A stretch of DNA of 64,000 nt from Argyresthia goedartella (Eukaryota > Arthropoda > Insecta > Lepidoptera > Argyresthiidae): assembly GCA_949825045.1 (NCBI GenBank), contig OX463807.1:34926749-34990748 (forward strand), read 5' to 3'. The notes beneath the pieces were generated by a model. The model worked only from the letters and a program-made list of their open reading frames with translations. It was not told the DNA's origin and searched no databases. Shown one piece after another: positions 31,482 to 40,913 of the stretch (positions are counted from its first letter, which is position 1; every line of letters starts with the position of its first letter). The position numbers were made by a program, and so were the translations under genes.

Positions 31482-31870
31482 TTCGTATCTGGAAAACTAC
31501 ACATAATGGCCATTATGTGTAGTTTTTCTACATATAATGACATTCAAATTTCGAACGCCGACGCCCACCCGCGTGCCGTCCCTAGTTTGTCTGTGAAGTT
31601 GGTACTGACATTCAAATTTCGAACGCCGACGCCCGTCTGCGTGAAGTTCTTACTAAACAAAAAGCTAAACAATTGCAGAACCACAATGCCGGTCAAACAT
31701 GCGGTTCCTGAACACATCAAAGAAAGCTTATGATATGTGTGTAGATAAACTAGTGTATGTAACTGTACATAATTAGTCATTAAAACTCTCGAGTGATATT
31801 ATTATGAAACTCGCCTTCGGCACTCTCGAGTTTTAACGCCCTCCATTATGCAGCTGTCACATAAACTACT
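31482..31870 (+). mobile_element. Double-foldback MITE, copy 3 (left end missing)
   Basis: It begins at TTCGTATCTGGAAAACTAC inside module A, so the left ~120 bp are lost, and it ends CACATAAACTACT. The internal palindrome (31,493-31,526) is perfect to its centre here (ATGGCCAT). The ~69-bp duplication and module B are present. Confidence 0.75.
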
Positions 31871-32174
31871 ATTATTAATACAGTTTAATGCACAACATTA
31901 CAGACTATGTCCAATTCGTTGTACTCATACAAATATTCAAATAAATGAAACTTACGATGCATTTCCGAAATTGTGCTAATATAAATGTTAACTTCTGTTC
32001 ATAATATGTAACTGTCACCAGTATTGTGTAAACAAATATCAATAATATTCATAACTTGTCTATTATGTTTATTATACTTAGCTTAATTATTTTCTCAAAG
32101 AGGGTGATAAAAAGTATAGTGTCCACCTCAGGAGTAAAAACTAATTTAAAACACGAGTGAAATACTTTGCATCG

Positions 32175-32352
32175 CTTTATCTCGCCTCAAAAGAAGTCCT
32201 TTAATCCCTTGGAAAAAATCAATCTACGGGAGTTTCTTCGCCCTTCTCTCCCACAGTGGTCCAATGTAGAGAAGTGGAAAAAAATACGTTTGAAAAGGGA
32301 AAAAAATAAGTAAATATCTACAGTAATAAATAAATTTTGATTTTGATATTGT
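32175..32352 (+). mobile_element. CR1-2 3' tail, 5'-truncated copy
   Basis: Matches the 3' region of the CR1-2 element at 43.9-44.0 kb: CCCACAGTGGTCCAATGTAG, AAATATCTACAGTAATAAAT, then (GATTTT)-type repeats. No coding part. Confidence 0.75.
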
Positions 32353-32749
32353 TAAGTACAACAATTATTACATATCGCGCAAAGCGGCACACCGGCGCAC
32401 GCGTCAAATCTACATTTAATTACCAAAACGGTAATCACTAATCACTTTATTACAGCTAATGATTGACTGAACTGGGTCGGTCGGATGCGAAAACACGGTT
32501 GCCAGGTCATTGCCCCGCGGTTTGAGGTGTTTGTACGATGATTAGCCGTATTACCCGCAGGAAGGTTTGCTAATATCTGCTGGCCTGATATGTCCCCCTA
32601 GACACGTTTCGTTCGCTAGTATCACTTGACTCGACAGAAAATGTGAGCAATTTGACATTTGCGAACAAAATAGATCATTTGACTTTTCAAGGCAAACATT
32701 TTTGGAGTGCCGGGTCGAGTGATAAGTTAGCGAAATAAATTTGTCTAGG

Positions 32750-34530
32750 GGAACTACTTCTAAAAATGCAACGCGTGCTACCGCTTTTAATAGAACTATC
32801 TCCCACTCCGAAATAGTGCATTAAGGAACTAACTAACTATTGATAAAAATGCAACATGTGCAACCTCTTTTAATAGAAATATCTCTCGCTTTGAAATAGT
32901 CCATTAAGGAACTACTGCTAAAAATGCAACGAGTTCAACCTCTTAAGACGCTGATTAAATAAATATGGGGTGCTGTTTTCATGTGTTTTTCAGGAAATAC
33001 TGGGCAAATCGTAATTAATTTCTGGTATATGTAATTTGACTATATAATCTAGAGATTCTTAATTGGAAAACATGTTTGGATAAAATTTTCTCGATAGAAA
33101 ATAAATACAAAGTCAACCCTTTTTTTATGGTTTTATCCTATTACACCGCAGTAGTAAGTGAATATGACTGTGTGATAATTGCAATGTATGAACAATTGTT
33201 ATTTCTAACGATTTTCAATTTGAAAGTTAATTCCCTGAAATAGTTTATTTTTTATGTTTTTTTTTTACGTTTTGGCGCTTACGTTGTTTCAGATTAGTCG
33301 CGAGTGCATTATTGGCATCCCGCTTTTTCTTATTCGCGAGTAATTATTGCATCTCACTTCCACTCGACAGCGCATTTTTATTCCATCATCGCCTTAAATA
33401 TCTCTCGCTCCGAAATAGATTAAGGAACTACTGCTTCTAATGCAACGAGTGCAATCTCTTTTAACCTGTAGACTCGCGTAAACCCTAAAACGGAACTTTT
33501 ATGACAGACGTCACCTAGAGTACTGTAGATTCTATTGTGGGCATTTATGGGCAAAAAACATAAAATTTGCATTAATTGTTGTGTCATTAATTTTTCTTTT
33601 CCGGCCAGCAGAGAAGCGAAAGCGTTAATATAAATAACTCTCGCTCCGAAATAGTCCATTAGGAACTACTTTGCAACGTCTTTTAATATCAATATCTCTA
33701 GTGCCGCTATAGTCCGTTAAGGAACTACTCCTAAAAATGCAAGGAGTGCAACCTCTTTTAATAGAAATATCTCGCTCCGAAATAGTCCATTAAGGAACTA
33801 CTGCTAAAAATGCAACGAGTGCAACTTCTTTTAATGGAAATATCTCTCGCTCCGAAATAGTCCATTAAGGTACTACTGCTAAAAATGCAACCAGTGCAAC
33901 GTCTCTTAATAGCAATATCTCTCGCTCCGAAATAGCCCGTTAAGGAATTACTACTAAAAATGCAACGAGTGCAACGTCTTTTAATAGCAATATTTCTCAC
34001 CCCGAAATAGTCCAATAAGGAACTACTGCTAAAAATACAACGAGTGCAATCTCTTTTAACAGTAATATCTCTCGCTCCGAAATATTCCATGAAGGAACTA
34101 CATACTGCTAAAATGCAACGAGTGTAACCTCTTTTAGTAGCAATAGCTCTCGCTCCGAAATAGTCTACTACTAAAAACTACTGCTAAAAATGCAACGAGT
34201 GCAACCTCTTTTAATAGCAATGCTCTCGCTCCGAAATAGTCCATTAAGGACTACTCCTAAAAATGCAAGGAGTACAACCTCTTTTAATAGCAACATCTCT
34301 CGCTCCGAAATAGTCCATTAAGGAACAACTGCTAAAAATGAAACGAGTGCAACCATTAAGGAACTACTGCTATAAATGCCGTTGCATTGCAAACGAGTGC
34401 AACGTATTTTAATATCAATAGCTCTCGCTACGAAATAGTACATTAAGGAACAACTCCTAAAAATGCAAGGAGTATAACCTCTTTTAATAGCAACATCTCT
34501 CGCTCCGAAATAGTCCATTAAGGAACGATT
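32750..34530 (-). repeat. Degenerate ~75-bp satellite, about 14-16 units, interrupted
   Basis: Unit landmarks are CTCTCGCTCCGAAATAGTCC, ATTAAGGAACTACTGCTAAA, AATGCAACGAGTGCAACC and TCTTTTAATAGCAATAT. Blocks occur at 32,750-32,950, 33,395-33,470 and 33,625-34,530 with unrelated AT-rich DNA between. Because the unit is 25 codons long, a minus-strand frame stays open at 33,758-34,090 with a repeated DYFGARDI pattern; it is treated as a by-product. Confidence 0.85.
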
Positions 34531-35544
34531 TGACAATATATATTTTTTGTTTGAAAGGGTTTATCTTCCTTTTGGATCATTAACATCAGGTCAGATGTTG
34601 TGATTCTGGAGAAATCATAAAATATAAAGGCAGACCCATAAAGATTTTTGTATTTTTCATAGTTGCTCGAGCATATTGTATAATACTAGTACTAGTACTG
34701 TTATGCAGCAGCAAACTACCACCAATGATAAAAAAAACATATCTTCTTTTATAATTCGTTTAAGTGCTCTTGACATTTTCCCAATCCTGTTAATAGCTCT
34801 ATTTAGAACCTAATCCAGATTCCTATTGCTAAAAACCTAGGACTAGATATTTATCATTGGTTAGTTAGCTGAACAAAGCGTCTTAATGACCTCGAGAGAC
34901 ATAGAGTATACGCTTTATGGGAGTTTGTTTTTGATACAAAAAAAATGCCCATAACCATATTGATTTCGTCAACACGAGGAGACGATATCGATACGCTCAC
35001 GGGGCATAAATGAATTTTCATAACCATATTGATTTCGAAATACGCCTCCGGAGCTGCTCACTACCAGGTTGCGATGTGATAACTTAAATATAATACTAAG
35101 TAATGAGTGCTTGTCCTTATGATTAGGATGAATTGGAGGTGAAGGTAACGTGCCAGGAGAACTCCTCAATAACTTATCCACATTGGCGGTCTGGATCTGA
35201 TGATGGCATCATGGAGAAATCGACCAAAACGAATGATTTCCCAAATAACGAACACAAACCTAATAGCGATTTGGAGTGGTTTTACAGTGCATTTGCTCGG
35301 AAAGTATAAAATAAAAAATATGTTTGCTAATCAAATAGGGTTAGTCGTTTTTTTTTAAGTTTTCCCTTTTGTTTAATTATTGTCAATACAATTAGGTCAT
35401 CGGCAAACCTGGCTGCGACTAGTAGGTAGGAATTGGTGCAATCTAGCAACACTCAATAAAGTCGGTCGTTGGGTGTTGTTAGGTTTCAGTTTAGTCTTCT
35501 GTCATTTTAACTGCCTTAAAATAGGTGGTTCTATATTTGTTTCT
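34531..35544. other. Spacer with family Q scraps
   Basis: Short matches GGATCTGATGATGG and TGGAGAAATCGA/ATCATA at 34,580-34,640 and 35,190-35,220 recur at 35.9, 36.4 and (inverted) 48.9-49.2 kb. They mark an old interspersed family without a clear boundary. Confidence 0.4.
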
Positions 35545-35760
35545 TTTATATTTTATTGCACATAAACTTTATTGGACAATTACAAACACAGTTGGTATAT
35601 AAAGGCGTGCTTATCTCTATGTAGAGATTTCTTCCAGCAAACCCAGGGCTGACGGAAAAACATAGTTTCAATAAAAGGAATAGACCTATTATGCACAACA
35701 TAACCTAAAACTAAACTGCAGAGTGACTATATATTTATAATACATTACTTAGATATTCAC
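35545..35760 (-). mobile_element. RTE 3'-tail family, fragment 2
   Basis: TTTTATTGCACATAAAC (plus) marks the 3' end. GTGCTTATCTCTATGTAGAG and TTCTTCCAGCAAACCC match the tail at 50.6 kb. The stem TCTCTA..TAGAGA is kept with a different loop. Confidence 0.65.
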
Positions 35761-37288
35761 GCATATAAATAAATTAGAACCTACATAATAATATAGTACC
35801 TGTATATACAATATATCAAACCGTTCTTAATCCGTTTGGATCTTTTATGTTGTTTTTTTATGTAAGTTCAGCGGTTTATCCAAGACGAATGAACCGATTT
35901 ATAAATATATTTTTTGTTCGAGAGTGTTTAACTTCCGATTGGTCCTTTTCAACCAGGTCAGGATCTGATGATGGGATCCTGGAGAAATCGAGGGATCTCT
36001 TGAAATATTATAGGCAGATCTATAGCGTTTTTTGTGTTATTTATAATAAATCGTTCATTTACTCTCAGGAAGCATAATTTTGCATAATGGATCTGCTAAT
36101 GAAGACCACAGATGGCCAAAGGAAATGCATAATACGGTTCCAATATGGTTGCTTTATTATGGTTTATTAAATACAATATTTATCTGTAACATTTCACTGT
36201 TAAGTGATAAGCTCACATGTTTTGGACCTTAGACTGTAAATTTGACCCGTAAATGCATCGTAAATGTCAATAAATCTTTAAAATCTTTTAAAAATAATGT
36301 ATTTTCATCTTGATACGTCTGGTGAAGTGGATGTAATGCTGACGTACCAGGAGAACTGCTCGACAATATATCAGGGACAGTCAGGACCTGATGATGGTAA
36401 TATGTAAAAATCGAAGGAACTATTTTTAAATAATAAATGCCCACCAATGGCGATTCTGGGTATTTCGTATGGTAACTCGTGCGTTTAGAAGCTGCAGGTC
36501 TCGGGAAACATGACTTGGTGAAGTGGAACTCATGGTGAAGACTTCAGATTTCCACCGGAGCTACTCAATTCTATGTATTTAAAGAGTTTGGGATACGATT
36601 GCTTAAAGTTGCTAATCGAATAGGGTGTACTTGAAGTCAGTTTTTCAAAAGCTTTACTTTTTGTTTAAACTATTCTTTTCAGAAGCTCATGTTTTTCTTT
36701 TTGTCCACAGGTAATTCAATTTAGACCACGCCCATAGCGTGCCTCAGAAAAAAGGTATTTCACCAACAATGCGTATAGGTAATTGTCACTCATTATAATA
36801 TTGTGTTACTCGTAGGTTATACCTAATTTAGTGATAAGATAGCATTGCGATCGCGCTGAGGGGCACTTATAATAACAGCATTTGGTGGTGCTGCCTCGAG
36901 GGTACCTCCCGACCGACGTATATAGGTGCCACCCTCACGCCTATTGGCCAGAAGGGGGGTAGGCTAGGCAGACTTAAGCCCTCCACTTAGAACGATTTAA
37001 TCGGGCTACGGGAACGGGCTGATTGGAACTATCAACTAGCAATGGTAGTTTTTTTTTGTTGCCAGGTGGCACAAGAAACTACGAGGTGAATAAATATATG
37101 CAGTCAAATCTATTATTTATTATACATATTATGTTAGTTCCAATTGGGGCTAAATGGAACTAACAGAAATAAAAGATTTACAATTCCAATTTACAACATT
37201 TTCCAAATGGGTTATTCACCAACTCGACACAAGAGACTAGACACACATGTGTCCAGTTGGTGAAACTCAAAATTAGTATCAGGGTATT
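35761..37288. other. Spacer with family Q scraps; otherwise unassigned
   Basis: Family Q matches at 35,940-36,040 (AGGATCTGATGATGGGATCC) and 36,385-36,430. A GC-richer patch at 36,880-37,010 has no recognised frame. No gene is called. Confidence 0.35.
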
Positions 37289-37762
37289 TAACGATAGCTG
37301 TAATGTTAACCTAAGAAATAACCACAGACTGCGCCCAGGTTTAGACTCGCGAAAGTTAGCAATCCTCTCAAAGGTCAGTGCATTCTTACTACAACATGGA
37401 GATTTTGAAATTGCCATTAGGCGTTGACCGGTAAAGAATCATGTAAAAGAGACTTTGTCTTAAAAGGGATATTACAATGTTTAAGATTACTTAAATGACG
37501 AGACTGAATGGGGTTAATCTACCTCAACACCAGAACTCGCTGTTAATAATTTTGTCACTAATATAACAACTAATATTGTTATTTTAGTACTTGTCAAACA
37601 CAGCCAATTTTAGAAGAGATTTTAAAAATCAATCTGTGGAAGTTTCATCGCCCATCTTCTCCCACAGTGCTCCAATCTAGAGCAGAGAAAAAATTACATT
37701 TGCTATGTATGTGTAAAAAAATTGTTACAGTAGTGAAGAAAATTTGATTTTGAATTAACCCG
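37289..37762 (+). pseudogene. CR1-2 5'-truncated copy, C-terminal coding remnant plus tail
   Basis: GATAGCTGTAATGTTAACC and following bases match 43,546-44,010 of CR1-2. The ORF2 C-terminus is broken by indels (for example after GACTGCGCCCAGG) and the 3' region carries CCCACAGTGCTCCAATCTAG. It ends with (GATTTT)-type sequence. Confidence 0.75.
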
Positions 37763-38314
37763 TTTTACATTTCAAAAAACTTAGCAGATCGCGTGCGGGA
37801 TTTTCGAGATTTTTTCCGGGAGAAATCTCTTCTTTGAGATATGCTCGTATTTACGCATATTTGTTTAAGAACAGGGTCCCTGTTGTTATTTTCCGCACAT
37901 TAAAATAAACACATAACTAACAATTTACATACCTCAACCATAATGTTACCAACATACACGTAAGTAGGTACCTACCTTCTCTTACACATTATTGACGAGG
38001 TTAAGATTCCAGTGGCTGTGATACTTTGTATCTTAATTAACTTGTTACTAGTGACTATGATGTATTAATATTATGCGAGATAGTCTTAAGTAGAATATGT
38101 GTCATGTATTAGCAAATCACTTAAAGGCGTGGTAAGGTCGCATTGCTTGCATGTAGGTACCTACACTATGCGCAAGCGCAGCTAATACATGCAATCTTCA
38201 TAGTGCGCTCACGTGGGCACGACCGTGCCTCTGCTACCCCGTCTGAAAAAATGCGTTACGATCTATTTTGAATGTGACAAATTATAAGGAATCCTATTAA
38301 ATGTATTTCATGAT
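37763..38314. other. Unassigned spacer with SINE D end
   Basis: GCCTCTGCTACCCCGTCTG near 38,226 is a SINE D scrap. The rest is unassigned. Confidence 0.35.
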
Positions 38315-38520
38315 TCATAATTTATTTATTGCACACAAATCATATATAAAAAAATCAAGAATTACTTGAAAATAGAGTATAAAGGCGAGCTTATCTCTAA
38401 TTAGAGATCTCTTCCAGCAAACCAGGTTAAGATGGGAAAGGTTGATTGCTGAGCTGGGGTAGACCTGTGTGTATAACAATATAACGAAATAAACGAGTAC
38501 TTAAATACCTACATATTTAT
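38315..38520 (-). mobile_element. RTE 3'-tail family, fragment 3
   Basis: ATTTATTGCACACAAATCAT (plus), GCGAGCTTATCTCTAATTAG and CTCTTCCAGCAAACCAGG match the tail at 50.6 kb closely, including TGATTGCTGAGCTGGGGTAG. No coding part remains. Confidence 0.7.
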
Positions 38521-39029
38521 AAACTAGTGGCCCTGTGGGCAGTAGACCTCGCTAACAGGGGGGACTGTGAACCCTTTTTTTAGAAGTATTTTAGATTCAA
38601 ACAAAATCAAGTAGTAAAGTAGCAGCACCAATATATGCTCATGAATTTACATGTCATATATTGGCCCACACGAGTCATAACCCCCCCCCCCCTCAAGGGG
38701 AAGATCGGGTAAAGCTCTCGACAAAAAAAAAAACTTTTTATTAAAGGAACACGTGTGCCAAGTTTTGTGAGGATCGCTTGGAATCTGTGGCCCCTAGACC
38801 GGATATGACAGACATAGAGACAGACGAAAGCAAAATCAGCCTCCTGTCATGTCGAAATGGAGCCCTTCGCTCGCTCGGTCAATAAAATAATTTATATATA
38901 TATAATAATATACTAAATACTTATAATATACTTTTACTATCATTTATTATCGAAGGGATACGGCTTATGTTTAACTGTTTACCAAATTGCAAATAAAAAA
39001 TAAATAAAAATGCCTTGGAAGTGTCTTCT
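38521..39029. other. Unassigned spacer with C tract
   Basis: A run of 12 C at about 38,681-38,692 and a (TA)n-rich stretch at 38,890-38,930. CCCTTCGCTCGCTCGGTCAA at 38,863-38,882 resembles 30,752-30,770. No gene recognised. Confidence 0.35.
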
Positions 39030-39665
39030 AATTAGTAAATGATACGAAATTTCTTGGAATAACCATTGATAGCAAATTGCAGTGGGGATCCCACAGAGAT
39101 AAATTGGCTGATGGGTTAAGTTCTGCGGCTTTCGCTGTTAGGAACATCAGACAAAACATGAATGTGGCTACAGATAGGCTGGTCTTTTAGTTGTGTGGGA
39201 AAAGCAGAGGATAATTAAAGTATTTATAATTATAATTTATAACGCACAGACTCCATGAGATAACTTTTTAACGAAATTGACATACCAAGTGTAGCTAGTC
39301 AATTTATTTTCAAAAATATAATGAACGCACGCAAGAACCTAACAATATTTTCCAAAATTAGCGATGTTTACCTAAAAACTAATCACAGTCTTGTTGCGCC
39401 CCGGTTTAGGCTCACGAAAGTTAGCAATTTTTTGACGGGTCGGTGCATTCTCTACTTCACCAGGATATCTAAGGAGTTTTGTAAACTGCCATTTAAGCAA
39501 TTCCAAAACCATGTAAAAACGACTTTGTCTAAAAAGGGATATTACAATGTTCAAGATTACATATATGACAATTGTATCTAACTCAACACTGAACTCGCTG
39601 ATAACAATGTTGCATTCTTTTATTCCTGCATGTTATTTATAATAATTCTTATTGTATAATTTATT
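39030..39665 (+). pseudogene. CR1-2 5'-truncated copy with ORF2 C-terminus
   Basis: ATTAGTAAATGATACGAAAT onward matches 43,150-43,830 of CR1-2. A frame at 39,321-39,581 keeps the ORF2 C-terminal part up to SKKGYYNVQDYI, but the upstream portion has deletions near 39,185 and 39,230. It lies 150 bp from the long CR1-2 copy, in the same direction, so it is an independent insertion. Confidence 0.8.
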
Positions 39666-39667
39666 TT

Positions 39668-39808
39668 ATTTATTCAATTCAATTCAATATAAAGCTTTAT
39701 TTTTAAATCATGGGTACATAGCAAAGATCTTAAGAATACATTGAAATAATCTCTACGTCTTGTGCAATGGCACACAAATATTATATTTATTGAGCAGCCC
39801 TTATACTT
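39668..39808 (-). mobile_element. LINE 3' tail with (TTGAA)n end
   Basis: On minus, AATAAAGCTTTATATTGAAT is followed by TTGAATTGAATAAA repeats. It is a CR1-like 3' end of a family other than CR1-1 and CR1-2. It separates the two CR1-2 copies. Confidence 0.6.
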
Positions 39809-39810
39809 AG

Positions 39811-40866
39811 ACGTCTGAGTTAGTACAGCTACAACGCCAGAATGCGGAATTGGTGGGCGTTCTAATTGAGAATGAGGAGAATGAGACCAGCAAGGAGGAC
39901 GAGCCCACATCACTAACTTTGGTCTCAACCCCCCTCAACGAGAGTGTTGCAGCGTCCACCGCTGCCCGAACCAAAAAACAGCGTCGCTGTCGTCGACGAG
40001 GAGACACCTCGCAGCTCAACAGCGCGAGCACCGCGCCGCTCGCTGTCCCTGCTGAGGCGTGTGTCATGCCGCAAGCTGCTCCGACGGCCGCGCCGTTCGC
40101 CGTTGCGCACGTTGCGACGCTCGCTGCCGCGAATGCCGCGCCAACCGCCGCCACGTGCATCAAACCGCACTCCAATACGTGTGTCCCGCCACTCACCTCC
40201 ACTCGTGTACCGCCAGCTACCAAAATATGTGCTCAGAGAAAAACCTTGTTGTTCTCCGACAAAGTAGGTGCAGGATTTGGGACTCTATTACATAACCGGC
40301 TTAACCAAAAAGTAACGAACATTTGCTGTCCAAATAGTTCATTTGTAGATCTAGTGAAGATGATTAGTCGCGGTATCTATGATGAGTACAGCACAATTGT
40401 AGTTATGGTAGGAAATCATTCAAACATTAGTCGGAATGATTTGAATAAAAGTGTTGAAACACTTCTAGACTTACATAGTAGGATGAAATGCAAATTTATA
40501 CTATGCAATTTTCCATATGCCTGTAATTTGACAGAACTACAGAACAAATCTGTGCATAGAATGAATATTCATTTATTTAATTTAACATGTCATCACAGTG
40601 ATGCTATTTTATATTTCGACATGAATAATTTTATTCATAACTTTACTCTGACACGGGATACATTGTACCTGTCTAATAAATATAGAAAATTAGTAGCTAC
40701 ATTGTTAGCTTATAATATATGCGACGCAGCTATAGTTGGTTTAACTAAGTTCAACTTGACATCAGCTTATTTTAAGAGTAATATAACATGCACCCCTATT
40801 GGGAATTCACCTGTTAATTATACTTTGCATGCAACATTGGAATCTGTTCCAAGTAATTTAAATTAG
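39811..40866 (+). CDS. CR1-2 ORF1, N-terminally truncated: coiled coil, basic/Ala-rich linker, esterase-like domain
   Basis: The frame is open from 39,811 with a coiled-coil-like start (LVQLQRQNAEL). An Arg/Lys cluster KKQRRCRRRGDTS and a GC-rich Ala/Pro/Thr segment (39,990-40,230) follow, then a domain like the ORF1 esterase of CR1 LINEs: KTLLFSDKVGAGFGTLL, IVVMVGNHSNIS, KFILCNFPYACN. The Gly-Asp-Ser nucleophile block reads S-D-K, so the serine is missing. The PHD finger seen in CR1-1 is absent through 5' truncation. The first in-frame start codons are TTG/GTG. ORF1 ends 47 bp before ORF2. Confidence 0.78.
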   Translation, partial: TSELVQLQRQNAELVGVLIENEENETSKEDEPTSLTLVSTPLNESVAASTAARTKKQRRCRRRGDTSQLNSASTAPLAVPAEACVMPQAAPTAAPFAVAHVATLAAANAAPTAATCIKPHSNTCVPPLTSTRVPPATKICAQRKTLLFSDKVGAGFGTLLHNRLNQKVTNICCPNSSFVDLVKMISRGIYDEYSTIVVMVGNHSNISRNDLNKSVETLLDLHSRMKCKFILCNFPYACNLTELQNKSVHRMNIHLFNLTCHHSDAILYFDMNNFIHNFTLTRDTLYLSNKYRKLVATLLAYNICDAAIVGLTKFNLTSAYFKSNITCTPIGNSPVNYTLHATLESVPSNLN

Positions 40867-40913
40867 TTCATAAGACAATAGAGGAAATCTCTAGCATACA
40901 AGAGCCACTAAAT

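Noticed and set aside
33758..34090. Repeat-containing protein of 110 residues
   Set aside because: It is fully explained by an in-phase 75-bp satellite. Kept only as a low-interest finding.
39807..40295. Overlapping minus and alternative plus frames (up to 138 codons) in CR1-2 ORF1
   Set aside because: The stretch is GC-rich, so stops are rare in every frame. The ORF1 frame is the one continuing into the esterase-like domain.
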